Positions 35,068 through 43,982 of a stretch of DNA of 64,000 nucleotides are shown here, one piece after another (position 1 is the first letter of the stretch; each line of letters starts with the position of its first letter). The translations under genes were made by a program, and so were the position numbers. Location of the stretch: NCBI GenBank assembly GCA_965661055.1, contig CBFICS010000002.1:131993-195992 (forward strand), written 5' to 3'. This stretch comes from CBFHSF01 sp965661055. Its GTDB lineage: Bacteria; Bacteroidota; Bacteroidia; Flavobacteriales; Schleiferiaceae. Below the pieces are notes generated by a model. It did no database searches and was not told where the DNA came from. It was given only the letters and a program-made list of their open reading frames with translations.

Positions 35068-37345
35068 GCTCATCGTATTATTGATTTGCCTTCTTATCGG
35101 GCTGGGTTGGTTTTACCTCCTCATGCCCGATAAGTTGTTTGTTGTGCCGTATTCTACGGTGGTGAATAGCAAAAGCGGACAATTGCTCAATGCTAGAATT
35201 GCCGCCGATGGTCAATGGCGTTTCCCACCGTCTGACTCCTTGTCGACCAAGTTTGTAAAAGCATTGTTGACCTATGAAGACGAGCATTTTTACGACCATA
35301 GCGGGGTTAGGTTTCAGAGCATTGCCCGCGCTTTAAAACAGAATTACGAAGCCGGAAAGGTGGTGAGTGGGGGGTCAACTCTTACCATGCAGCTGGCAAG
35401 AATGTCAAGGGGCAATCAATCTAGAAACTACCTGCAAAAGTTCATCGAAGTGTTTTTGGCTCTCCGCATAGAGTGGTCCATGACTAAGGATCAAATTTTA
35501 AAGTCTTATTCGGCTCATGCCCCTTTCGGGGGAAATGTGGTTGGCCTTGAAGCGGCTAGTTGGAGGTACTTCGGAAGGGCCTCCACAGAAATTAGTTGGG
35601 CAGAAGCAGCCATGTTAGCCGTGCTGCCCAACGCACCAGGAATTATTCACCCCAGCAAAAACAGATCAACCCTCCTTGAAAAGAGAAATTGGCTATTAAA
35701 GAAACTCTATGAAAACGGAGAGTTGGACGAGGAGTCATATCGCTTGAGTACCTTAGAAGAGTTACCCGCCAAACCTCTTCCCATCCCACAGATGGCAAAT
35801 CATTTTTTAAACTTTTTGGTGAACCAAGAGGGTCCGGAAAAAACCTTTCAGTCTACATTGAACTACAGCCTGCAGAAGAATGTAAACTATGCTACCCGCC
35901 ATTTTCATGAAACAGAAAGACTAAAAAACATTCACAACCTAGGGGTTGTAGTGGTAGATAATAGAACCTTAGAGATTGTCGCCTACGTTGGCAACTCTCC
36001 TGCGGGGAATGATCACCAACAAAATGTAGACAATGTCAGGGCTAGGCGCTCAACCGGTAGTATTATAAAACCACTTTTGTTCGCAGAATGTCTACAAAAA
36101 GGGACTTTTTTACCTACCCAATTGGTGAAAGATTATCCCATACGGTTTGGCAGTTACTCGCCCACCAACTATTTTAAAACCTTTGATGGTGCGGTTCCTT
36201 TTGATGAAGCCATTGCAAGGTCATTAAATGTACCAGCGGTAAATGTGCTTAAGGAATATGGCGAAGGTGTTTTTCTCAATGACCTGAGAGAGTTAGGGTT
36301 TTCTACCTTCAACCACTCGGCTTCTCATTACGGACTAACCCTGATTTTAGGAGGAGGCGAAGTCACCCTGATTGAACTAGGAGAAGTGTATGCAAACATG
36401 GCCCATGAATTGGCCTTTTTTCCTCAGCCCACTACCTGGAAGTCTTTAGTTTCTCATTCCACAGAATCGCAGTCAGAAAAATCTTCTCCCATCTCTCCGG
36501 GAAACATTTATCACATGATTAAAGCCATGCAAAAGGTGATTCTTCCAGATGACAGAAAGTACTTTCAACTGGTAGATCACCGCAAGATTGCCTGGAAAAC
36601 AGGAACCAGTTTTGGGGCTAGAGATTCATGGGCTGTGGGTATAAGTCCGAAGTATACTGTAGCTGTTTGGGTAGGCAACTCAGATGGAGAAGGGGTTTCT
36701 GGATTATCGGGATTAACCGATGCCGCCCCTTTGATGTTTAAGGTTATTGATGAGATTCCTGACTTTGTCGGAGAATTTTATCCGCCCTACGATGTTATGT
36801 ATGAAGTAGAAGTGTGTTCTCAGAGTGGCTTGTTGGCCGGAGATCTTTGTCAACACACCGCGAAGATGGATGTTTCTAACACCATTCAATACGCAGAAAA
36901 ATGTCATTATTGCCAGCAGATTTGGGTAGACACACAAGGTCATAGAGTCAGTAAATCTTGTGATGTCTTGGCAAATTCAGAATATCGATTTGTATTGCCC
37001 AATAGAATGGAATGGTATTATTCTCCACTGCACCCCAACTACAAGCCTATGCCTGATTGGCGTGAAGACTGCCGTCCGATTGAAAACCAAGGCTTAGATA
37101 AACTCTCTTTCCTCTACCCACAAAACAATGATGAAATCGTGTTGTCTGACCACAGTCAAAAGATTGTGGTTCAAGCCGTATACAGAAAAAGAGACGAGCC
37201 TTTGTTTTGGTATTTAAACAACGAGTTTATTGGTCAAACCAACTCTTATCATGAGATGGCTATTTCCCCCGAAAGGGGAAACCAACTGATTACCATTATG
37301 GATTCTAAGGGTAATAAGCGGTCATTATTCTTCGTAATTAAGTAG
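35048..37345 (+). CDS. pbpC: Penicillin-binding protein 1C
   Basis: About 765 residues from a TTG at 35048; an ATG at 34997 would force a 71-base overlap. One membrane helix (about 8-25) is followed by a GT51 transglycosylase with EDEHFYDHSGV and GGSTLTMQLARM. The transpeptidase has STGSIIKP (SxxK), the KTGTSFGARDSWAVG box, and a C-terminal BiPBP_C domain with Cys residues. It polymerises and may crosslink peptidoglycan. The coupled macroglobulin gene argues for a defence or repair role rather than bulk growth, an inference from the conserved pair. Confidence 0.93.
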   Translation: MKSRKNKLIVLLICLLIGLGWFYLLMPDKLFVVPYSTVVNSKSGQLLNARIAADGQWRFPPSDSLSTKFVKALLTYEDEHFYDHSGVRFQSIARALKQNYEAGKVVSGGSTLTMQLARMSRGNQSRNYLQKFIEVFLALRIEWSMTKDQILKSYSAHAPFGGNVVGLEAASWRYFGRASTEISWAEAAMLAVLPNAPGIIHPSKNRSTLLEKRNWLLKKLYENGELDEESYRLSTLEELPAKPLPIPQMANHFLNFLVNQEGPEKTFQSTLNYSLQKNVNYATRHFHETERLKNIHNLGVVVVDNRTLEIVAYVGNSPAGNDHQQNVDNVRARRSTGSIIKPLLFAECLQKGTFLPTQLVKDYPIRFGSYSPTNYFKTFDGAVPFDEAIARSLNVPAVNVLKEYGEGVFLNDLRELGFSTFNHSASHYGLTLILGGGEVTLIELGEVYANMAHELAFFPQPTTWKSLVSHSTESQSEKSSPISPGNIYHMIKAMQKVILPDDRKYFQLVDHRKIAWKTGTSFGARDSWAVGISPKYTVAVWVGNSDGEGVSGLSGLTDAAPLMFKVIDEIPDFVGEFYPPYDVMYEVEVCSQSGLLAGDLCQHTAKMDVSNTIQYAEKCHYCQQIWVDTQGHRVSKSCDVLANSEYRFVLPNRMEWYYSPLHPNYKPMPDWREDCRPIENQGLDKLSFLYPQNNDEIVLSDHSQKIVVQAVYRKRDEPLFWYLNNEFIGQTNSYHEMAISPERGNQLITIMDSKGNKRSLFFVIK

Positions 37346-37407
37346 CCTTAAACCATTAAAAATATCTGAACGTCCTCACCCACAGTGAAAGGAGGTTTAC
37401 TTTTCTT

Positions 37408-37415
37408 TATATTTG
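37408..37415 (+). promoter_or_regulatory. Bacteroidota -7 box for the prolyl oligopeptidase gene
   Basis: TATATTTG matching TAnnTTTG, 22 bases upstream of the ATG. Confidence 0.5.
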
Positions 37416-37437
37416 AGAAAATCTAAATCTCAATTTA

Positions 37438-39552
37438 ATGAAAACACCCCTATTAGTAGGAGTTGCTGCCATTGCGATTTCTTGCTCTCAACCAAAAGAA
37501 GAAATGAAATACCCTGAAACGAAAAAGGGCGATGTGGTCGAAAACTACTTTGGTACAGAAGTAGTGGACCCGTATCGTTGGTTAGAAGACGATCTAAGTC
37601 CTGAAACCGAGGCTTGGGTAAAAGCACAAAACGAGGTTTCGTTCGGTTACCTAGAAAACATTCCCTACCGCGAACAATTAAGGACTAGGCTTGAAAAGCT
37701 TTGGAATTACGAAAAGATTAGTGCGCCTTTTAAAGGGGGTGACACGGAATATTTCTCTAAGAACGACGGACTGCAAAACCAAAGTGTTATTTATGTACAG
37801 AAAGAAGATGGCACTTCTGAAGTATTTCTTGATCCCAACACTTTTTCTGAAGACGGGACCTCTTCACTCGCAGGCGTAAGTTTTACAAAAGACGGTTCAT
37901 TGATTGCTTATCAGATTTCTGAAGGCGGATCAGATTGGAGAAAGGTGGTGGTTATGGATGCCAAAACCAAAGATATTATTGAAGACACTTTAGTGGATGT
38001 TAAATTTTCTGGAACCAGCTGGTTAGGAAACGACGGTTTTTTCTACAGCAGTTACGACAAGCCAGAAGAAGGGTCAACCCTTTCGGGAATGACAGACCAA
38101 CACAAACTATATTATCACAAATTAGGTACGCCGCAAAGTACGGATGAGTTGATCTTTGGGGGTGAAGAAACGCCAAGAAGATATATTAGCGGTTATGTAA
38201 CGGAAGATGAAAGATTTTTAGTGATTTCAGCGGCGGTAAGCACGTCGGGCAATGAGTTGTATATCAAAGACCTTTCGGTAGAAAACAGTGCGATTGTACC
38301 TGTAGTTTCAAACTTTGACAATAACCACAGTGTGGTAACTACAGAAGGTGACAACATTTACATTGAAACCAACTTAAACGCACCCAACAACCGCTTGGTA
38401 GTTGCAAATATTAATCAAGTTACTCCAGAAAACTGGACAGACGTAATTCCAGAAACTGAATTTCCGTTAAATGCAGGTCACGCTGGAAAGTATTTGTTTG
38501 CCACCTATTTAAAAGACGCTACCTCTTGGGTGTTGCAATATGATATGCAAGGTAATATGGTAAGAGAGATTTCTCTTCCTTCTGTAGGTTCTGCGGGAGG
38601 TTTTGGGGGTCGCAGTGACGACACTGAGATTTACTACAGCTTTACCAACTACGTTTACCCATCTACGACCTTTAAGTTGAATTTAGAAACGGGTGAATCA
38701 GAATTGTATAGAAAATCTGGAGTAGACTTTGATCCATCGGGGTATGAATCAAAGCAAGTGTTTTATACTTCTAAAGACGGAACAAAAGTTCCTATGATTA
38801 TCACCCACAAAAAAGGTCTTGTCCTTGATGGAACCAATCCGACGATACTTTACGGATACGGTGGATTCAACATTAGCCTTACACCTTCATTCTCAACCGC
38901 CAGTGTAGTTTGGTTAGAAAACGGAGGAGTTTACGCAGTAGCCAACTTAAGAGGAGGTGGTGAGTACGGAGAAAAATGGCACGTTGATGGAACCAAACAA
39001 AACAAGCAAAACGTATTTGACGATTTCATCGCCGCTGCCCAGTACTTAATTGACAGCAAGTATACTAGCTCAAGTAAGCTTGGTATTCATGGGGGTTCAA
39101 ACGGTGGCCTTCTAGTAGGAGCTGTTATGACGCAGCGTCCTGATTTGATGGCTGTTGCGCTTCCTGCAGTAGGAGTTTTAGACATGCTGAGATACCACAA
39201 GTTTACAGCAGGTGCAGGTTGGGCCTTTGACTACGGTACTTCTGAAGACGATGAGTCCATGTTTAAATACCTTTACGGATACTCACCCGTTCACAATGTG
39301 AAACCAGGAACTTGTTACCCTGCCACAATGGTAATGACCGGAGATCATGATGACCGTGTAGTTCCTGCTCACAGCTTTAAGTTTGCCGCAGAGCTTCAAG
39401 CAGCACAATCTTGTGACAATCCTACCCTTATCCGCATCGAGACCAAAGCCGGTCATGGTGCTGGTAAACCTACTTCGATGATTATTCAAGAAAAGGCTGA
39501 CTTGTATGCCTTTGCTTTTTGGAATATGGGCATTGCAGAATTGCCTAAGTAA
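37438..39552 (+). CDS. Prolyl oligopeptidase (S9A) lipoprotein
   Basis: 704 residues. The signal ends in a lipobox-like AISC (Cys16), so it is probably a periplasmic lipoprotein. The N-terminal YPETKKGDVVENYFG ... DPYRWLEDD leads into a seven-blade beta-propeller (about 75-420). The catalytic domain has Ser554 in GGSNGGLL, Asp639 in DHDDRVVP and His673 in KAGHGAGK. It cleaves short peptides after proline. The hairpin 11 bases downstream may end the transcript. Confidence 0.94.
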   Translation: MKTPLLVGVAAIAISCSQPKEEMKYPETKKGDVVENYFGTEVVDPYRWLEDDLSPETEAWVKAQNEVSFGYLENIPYREQLRTRLEKLWNYEKISAPFKGGDTEYFSKNDGLQNQSVIYVQKEDGTSEVFLDPNTFSEDGTSSLAGVSFTKDGSLIAYQISEGGSDWRKVVVMDAKTKDIIEDTLVDVKFSGTSWLGNDGFFYSSYDKPEEGSTLSGMTDQHKLYYHKLGTPQSTDELIFGGEETPRRYISGYVTEDERFLVISAAVSTSGNELYIKDLSVENSAIVPVVSNFDNNHSVVTTEGDNIYIETNLNAPNNRLVVANINQVTPENWTDVIPETEFPLNAGHAGKYLFATYLKDATSWVLQYDMQGNMVREISLPSVGSAGGFGGRSDDTEIYYSFTNYVYPSTTFKLNLETGESELYRKSGVDFDPSGYESKQVFYTSKDGTKVPMIITHKKGLVLDGTNPTILYGYGGFNISLTPSFSTASVVWLENGGVYAVANLRGGGEYGEKWHVDGTKQNKQNVFDDFIAAAQYLIDSKYTSSSKLGIHGGSNGGLLVGAVMTQRPDLMAVALPAVGVLDMLRYHKFTAGAGWAFDYGTSEDDESMFKYLYGYSPVHNVKPGTCYPATMVMTGDHDDRVVPAHSFKFAAELQAAQSCDNPTLIRIETKAGHGAGKPTSMIIQEKADLYAFAFWNMGIAELPK

Positions 39553-39563
39553 AAACTAATATC

Positions 39564-39583
39564 CCTCCCGCGAGAGCGGGAGG
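39564..39583. repeat. Perfect GAGA-loop hairpin, family copy with 8-bp stem
   Basis: CCTCCCGC-GAGA-GCGGGAGG: an 8-base perfect stem with a GNRA (GAGA) loop, between the oligopeptidase gene and a small lipoprotein gene. It shares CTCCCGCGARAGCGG with the copies at 3611 and 14804. It is followed by TTATTCT, not a true T run, so terminator function is uncertain. Confidence 0.65.
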
Positions 39584-39590
39584 TTATTCT

Positions 39591-39785
39591 ATGAAGAAGC
39601 TATTGATTTTTGCCAGTTTAATGTTGGGGCTTTCCGCTTGTGATTCAACTGACAAAACTGTTAAACCCGAAGGGGTAATTACTCCTGAAGATTCTGTTTT
39701 ACAACATAAGAATGACAGCATAAAGGCAATACAATTAGAGCGGATAAAACTTGAAAAACTAAGAAATAATTATGAACCTAAGTAA
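39591..39785 (+). CDS. Small lipoprotein of unknown function
   Basis: 64 residues: signal sequence with lipobox LGLSAC (Cys17), then a short Asp/Lys-rich helical tail (SVLQHKNDSIKAIQLERIKLEKL), possibly coiled coil. The ATG follows the GAGA hairpin by seven bases and the end overlaps the T9SS protein gene by 14 bases, so the two are translated together. No family recognised. The clean signal and overlap make it likely real. Confidence 0.65.
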   Translation: MKKLLIFASLMLGLSACDSTDKTVKPEGVITPEDSVLQHKNDSIKAIQLERIKLEKLRNNYEPK

Positions 39786-41553
39786 CATTAAGTTGGGTGC
39801 GATTGCACTTTTCTCTACGATTTCTATCGGAGTGTTTGGGCAGTCTGAAAGAGTAGCCCCAAACAACAAAAGTGAACTTCTAAGAGAGGTTGTTAAGGAA
39901 AAAATAAGGGCAGGAGCCCAAGGAGTTGACAATGGTTTTGTCGGAGCATTAGGTTCTCAAAAGCAAATGTCTTCAGGTTATGACCAAAGATTGACCACCC
40001 AGTCTTTCTCTGCTATTGAAGAAGGAGAGACATTTATTGCGGTTAACCCCAATGACTCAATGAATCTTGTGGCTAGTTTCATGAGTTTAGGTGGACTTGT
40101 AGGGTTGAGGTTTCCTATTTATTACTCTAATGACGGTGGATCAACCTGGGACTTATCAAATTTTAAGACAGATTCTGTGGTAAAGTCGTATAACCCAGGG
40201 GCATTAATTGCCGGAGGGGGCGATCCGGTTTTTGCCTATGCAAACGATGGCACCTTGTACTTCAGTTGGATTTATCTGCACCTTACTCAATCGCAAGATT
40301 CTATATATTTTGATTTGTTATGGGCTTATTCTTCTGATAAGGGAAAAACCTGGAATTGCGAATTGGGTAATGACAAGTTTATTGGTCGTGGAGATTTAAA
40401 TCCAATGACCGGTGGTATGGGAACATTTGCTGACGGAATCTTTGACCGCCAGTGGATGGAAGTTGACAATACAGGGGGCACATATGATGGTAATCTATAC
40501 ACTTCTTGTGTGTTTTTTCCGAACAATTCTACCACCTTGGCGGGAGATGGAATTGTAGTGAGGGTAAAACCAGCAGGAGCCACCTCATTTAATACGGCGA
40601 ACTCTGTAGTTACCAACAACCCGTCTCAATTTGCCAATGTACAAGTAGCGTCTAATGGAGATGTTCATGTGGTTTATGCTGACTTGTTAACGGAGTCAAT
40701 TATGCATAGTAAGTCTACCAATGGCGGACAAACATTTTCTACGCCTACATTAGTTTCTGTAGGATCAAACCTTTTTGGAGGGGACAACTTTCAACACGGA
40801 AGAGAAAATGCAGCGACCAACATGGTTATAGATCAGAACGACAATCTGCACGTGGTATGGACCAATTTTACCACTACAGGATTCAATAGCGTTTATGCGA
40901 GGTCAACCAACGGAGGCCTTACCTGGTTGACCACACCTTTAGATAACATTTTCCCAAACAAGTCATTTATGCCATCAGTTTCTGCTTTTAATGGAAAGGT
41001 AGCCATTGCGGCCCACAATATTGACAACAATGATAGTTCAACCTTTTACATGGCATTGTCGAATGATGGAGGAGCTACTTTTTACATGACCCAGCAAGTG
41101 AGTTCTGGTGCGCACCGATTTACAGACTTTTCTACCCAGACCTGGTTTGGTGACTATGACAAGTCTTCAAGAACCAACTGTACAGTCTATTCTACTTTTT
41201 CAGACGGAAGATCAGGAAATCCTAGAACCTACGTTGCTAAATTGAATGAGTGTTCTAATGTGGGAATTCCAGAAATCTCAACGATTAATGGATTTTTAAA
41301 AGTAGGAAATGTTTATCCAAACCCAGTGGTTGACAAGGGTCAACTTACGATTTCGTCTACTGAAGATTGCCAATTAACATTGTCTTTATTCGACCTAAAC
41401 GGAAAGGAGATAAAGTCTATAGGTGAGGTTGAGATTACAAAAGGAGAGAACGTGATTTCACTAGAACACAATGGCGTTTCTTCTGGTATATACTTCTGGA
41501 ACGGAAGCACAACGAAAGGAGATCGATTTACAAGAAAGGTAATCGTTCAATAA
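39772..41553 (+). CDS. T9SS-exported sialidase-like (BNR repeat) protein
   Basis: 593 residues. The signal peptide ends IGVFGQ. The body repeats Asp-box-like motifs (SNDGGSTWDL, SSDKGKTWNC, STNGGQTFST, STNGGLTWLT, SNDGGATFYM), the blades of a sialidase-type propeller. Sialidase catalytic arginines are not obvious, so glycoside cleavage is not claimed. The last ~80 residues (VGNVYPNPVVDKGQLTIS ... GIYFWNG) form a type A T9SS C-terminal sorting domain, so the protein is secreted across the outer membrane and probably attached to the surface. A terminator follows. Confidence 0.9.
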   Translation: MNLSNIKLGAIALFSTISIGVFGQSERVAPNNKSELLREVVKEKIRAGAQGVDNGFVGALGSQKQMSSGYDQRLTTQSFSAIEEGETFIAVNPNDSMNLVASFMSLGGLVGLRFPIYYSNDGGSTWDLSNFKTDSVVKSYNPGALIAGGGDPVFAYANDGTLYFSWIYLHLTQSQDSIYFDLLWAYSSDKGKTWNCELGNDKFIGRGDLNPMTGGMGTFADGIFDRQWMEVDNTGGTYDGNLYTSCVFFPNNSTTLAGDGIVVRVKPAGATSFNTANSVVTNNPSQFANVQVASNGDVHVVYADLLTESIMHSKSTNGGQTFSTPTLVSVGSNLFGGDNFQHGRENAATNMVIDQNDNLHVVWTNFTTTGFNSVYARSTNGGLTWLTTPLDNIFPNKSFMPSVSAFNGKVAIAAHNIDNNDSSTFYMALSNDGGATFYMTQQVSSGAHRFTDFSTQTWFGDYDKSSRTNCTVYSTFSDGRSGNPRTYVAKLNECSNVGIPEISTINGFLKVGNVYPNPVVDKGQLTISSTEDCQLTLSLFDLNGKEIKSIGEVEITKGENVISLEHNGVSSGIYFWNGSTTKGDRFTRKVIVQ

Positions 41554-41558
41554 AATGT

Positions 41559-41583
41559 AAAGCCCCTTTTTAGGGGCTTTTTT
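41559..41583 (+). terminator. Terminator after the T9SS protein gene
   Basis: Stem AAAGCCCC/GGGGCTTT with a six-base loop and six T, six bases after the stop codon. Confidence 0.93.
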
Positions 41584-41594
41584 ATTCTAAGATT

Positions 41595-42014
41595 ATGAAG
41601 AAAGTATTTGCATTGGTTTTGGGCATTTTGTGTTATGGCAGCTATGCTCAAGTTCAGGTAGATGAGGAAGGATTTAAAACCTTTATTTCTGTAGAGGGGA
41701 CAGACACCTTTGTCATGAAACAGTATTATATGGTTTTTCTCAATGCTGGTCCGATAAGAAGTCAAAACCCTGAAGAGGCTGCAGAAATTCAAAAGCAGCA
41801 CCTGGCACACATCTCAAAATTAGCAGAATCTGGAGCGGTAGCCATAGCGGGCCCGTTTGGAGATGATGGAGATACTCGAGGTATTTTAATATTCAACGTT
41901 CCCACCCTTGAAGAAGTAGAAAGGCTAGCCAATGAAGATCCTGCGGTAAAAGCCGGGCGGTTAGTTGTTGAAATCAGACCATGGTGGAGCGCTAAAGGAG
42001 CGGCATTGCCATAA
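41595..42014 (+). CDS. Secreted YciI-like protein
   Basis: 139 residues. A signal peptide (ALVLGILCYGSYAQ) precedes a YCII/DGPF-type ferredoxin-like domain: YYMVFLNAGP, QKQHLAHISKLAESG with the conserved His, GPFGDDGDTRGILIFNV with the conserved Asp, and EDPAVKAGRLVVEIRPW. Most YciI proteins are cytosolic; this one is exported, as often seen in Bacteroidota. Proposed catalytic roles of the His/Asp pair are not proven. Confidence 0.85.
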   Translation: MKKVFALVLGILCYGSYAQVQVDEEGFKTFISVEGTDTFVMKQYYMVFLNAGPIRSQNPEEAAEIQKQHLAHISKLAESGAVAIAGPFGDDGDTRGILIFNVPTLEEVERLANEDPAVKAGRLVVEIRPWWSAKGAALP

Positions 42015-42056
42015 ACAAAGCCCGGGGTTCTGCCGTTAATAGTTAAAGTCTAGAGT

Positions 42057-42416
42057 ATGGAAGAGAAGAGACATTATGCCGTTATTGATTCATATCCCCG
42101 AAAGGTTTCTTATTACTTAGGAGATGTGAAAATTGCAGAATCAGAAAATGCCTTAATATTAAAGGAAGTTGGGAGGTCTGTTTACAATCCTGTTTTTTAT
42201 ATTCCCAAAGAAGATCTTTTGGTATCGCTAGAAAAAGATGAATCGAAGAACAGTTATTGTCCGATCAAAGGCGACGCCTCTTACTGGACCATGAAAGGAG
42301 CCCAAAAAGACCCATACTTTGCTTGGAGTTATGAAGATCCACTGCCTCGATCAAAAAAGATTGAAGGTCATGTTGCGTTCAATGAGAGTTTCTTGAGGTT
42401 TGAATCAAGGCCTTAA
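42057..42416 (+). CDS. DUF427 family protein
   Basis: 119 residues, cytosolic. The family pattern is clear: VKIAESENALILKEVGRSVYNPVFYIPKEDL, then the CPIKGDASYW motif with its Cys (about residue 68), and AWSYEDPLP. DUF427 proteins have a small beta-barrel-like fold and no settled function. The start codon lies 42 bases after the YciI-like gene. Confidence 0.9.
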   Translation: MEEKRHYAVIDSYPRKVSYYLGDVKIAESENALILKEVGRSVYNPVFYIPKEDLLVSLEKDESKNSYCPIKGDASYWTMKGAQKDPYFAWSYEDPLPRSKKIEGHVAFNESFLRFESRP

Positions 42417-42420
42417 GCCC

Positions 42421-42769
42421 TTAGAATTTCTTAGACACTTCTACTTGATGAGTGAAATAGGACAATCCATTTTCATATTTCTCGCTTTTAAGGGTATGAA
42501 TTAAATAATACCCTTTTTTGGCGAATTCATCTTTAAGCAAGCTGTGATTGAAGTTTATTGAAACGGATTCTTTCAAAAACGGTAGTGTCTCCTTCATTAA
42601 TAATTAAACCTTCACCTTCCAGTCTTATTTGGTGAAAGGTCCATCGTTCAACTGGCCGACCTGCCATTACTACCCAGGTGCGATCAAGAAAGGAGAGGGC
42701 TTCTGCCTCTACTTGGGGTTTACAAGCAAGAAAGGTTACGATTATAGGAAAGAATAAAAGTGACTACAT
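42421..42769 (-). pseudogene. Decayed copy of the neighbouring lipoprotein/secreted-protein gene pair
   Basis: The 5' part (42533-42769) would encode a lipoprotein, but codon 2 is TAG. Residues 24-67 match 39 of 44 residues of the intact lipoprotein at 44527. Bases 42570-42699 match 44759-44888 with seven mismatches, about 95% identity, while the flanks are much less alike. After the Phe-Glu-Arg shared with the intact copy the frame runs to an early TAA. A second frame (42421 to about 42590) encodes a tail LLKDEFAKKG ... YFTHQVEV resembling LIKEELLKAG ... YCTHEVDI at the end of the secreted protein at 43983. About 0.6 kb present in the intact pair is missing between these parts. Likely a non-functional remnant. 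Confidence 0.8.
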
Positions 42770-42844
42770 GGGGAATGTTTAATTAGAGGGAATACTCACA
42801 AATATAGAGACCTTAAATCAGAGTTTTGTTACCACAAAATAGGT

Positions 42845-42870
42845 AAAAAAAACCACCCTATTGGGTGGCT
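42845..42870 (-). terminator. Terminator of the fasciclin gene
   Basis: On the minus strand GCCACCC-AATA-GGGTGGT followed by eight T, about 30 bases after the fasciclin stop codon. Confidence 0.92.
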
Positions 42871-42898
42871 CTTGTATTTAAAATTAGTTGCCTAGTTG

Positions 42899-43885
42899 TT
42901 AAGGAACTAAAACAGCGTCAATAGCGTGTACAACACCATTGGTTCCTTGAATATCGACTTCTTTTACCATGGCCATACCACCATTTGCGTCAGTTATGGT
43001 TACACCATTATCTAAGGCGATTGAAATATTGGCTCCGTTCACTGTTGCTACGTTTCCTGCAGGTACTTCGTCACTGTTGATGTTTCCAGCTACTACATGG
43101 TACGTCAAAACATCAGCTACACCACTGGTGCCTAAGGCACCTACTAGGGCATTGAGGTCTGCCAATTGCATGTCCATTAACAAATCATTAAAGGCACTAT
43201 TGTTGGGGGCAAATAAAGTAAAGGGACCTTCCGATGGATTGTCTAACAAAGTATCAAGTCCTCCATCTGCTACACCAAGAGCCGCAACCAAAGAACTGTA
43301 GGATGGGTTATAACTCAACAGCTGGTACATTGTTGCAGGTAAAATTACTTTATCAATTACATGAATAACCCCATTAGAGGCATCCAAATCCACAGCAGTA
43401 ACAGTTGCTCTTTGATTAATCATAACCCCATTATCAGCGCTTAGGTAGAAACTTAGGTTATCCATTGATGAATTCATGCCCAATGTAGTTACATACCCTG
43501 TTGTAACCATAGAACTCATTACCTCTTGTCCTAGGACATGGTATAGTAAAACGTTTTTGAGTCCATCCGTTCCTAGAGCCATTTCTACTTCGTCAAGAGA
43601 TGACATATTAAGTTCAGTCAACAAATTCATAAATGCTGAATCGGTAGGGGCGAAAACTGTAAGATTCTGTGTTGGATCCGAAACAACATCTACAAGTCCT
43701 GTTCTAGTTAAGGCATCCACCAAAATGGTGAAATTTCCGTTTTCAACAGCAATCTTAGCAATTGTTTTTTGAGTAGAGGGTGTTGCATTGTTTACAATGT
43801 CATCATCCTTATCACATGAGGTAATCCCAATTGCTACGGCCGCGACCATTAGCATTTTAATTCCTTTTAACACATAATTTTTCAT
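42899..43885 (-). CDS. Fasciclin (FAS1) repeat lipoprotein
   Basis: About 328 residues from the ATG at 43885. The signal ends in a lipobox (GITSC, Cys24). Two FAS1 domains follow (about 45-180 and 190-328), each with the H1 motif (TVFAPTDSAFMNLL, TLFAPNNSAFNDLL) and the H2 region with LLYHVLG / LTYHVVAG and the ending NGVIHVIDKVI / NGVVHAIDAVL. FAS1 proteins mediate adhesion to matrix or other cells. It lies between the intact and decayed copies of a duplicated gene pair and has its own promoter box and terminator. Confidence 0.94.
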   Translation of the reverse strand: MKNYVLKGIKMLMVAAVAIGITSCDKDDDIVNNATPSTQKTIAKIAVENGNFTILVDALTRTGLVDVVSDPTQNLTVFAPTDSAFMNLLTELNMSSLDEVEMALGTDGLKNVLLYHVLGQEVMSSMVTTGYVTTLGMNSSMDNLSFYLSADNGVMINQRATVTAVDLDASNGVIHVIDKVILPATMYQLLSYNPSYSSLVAALGVADGGLDTLLDNPSEGPFTLFAPNNSAFNDLLMDMQLADLNALVGALGTSGVADVLTYHVVAGNINSDEVPAGNVATVNGANISIALDNGVTITDANGGMAMVKEVDIQGTNGVVHAIDAVLVP

Positions 43886-43920
43886 AACACTTTGTTTAAT
43901 TATTATATTCAAAAGTTAAA

Positions 43921-43928
43921 CAAAGTTA
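43921..43928 (-). promoter_or_regulatory. Bacteroidota -7 box for the fasciclin gene
   Basis: TAACTTTG on the minus strand, matching TAnnTTTG, 35 bases upstream of the ATG. Confidence 0.45.
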
Positions 43929-43982
43929 CAACATTAATGTTTTAAGGTTTCTGTGTTTTTTTCAAAAACAACTTCAAAACTG

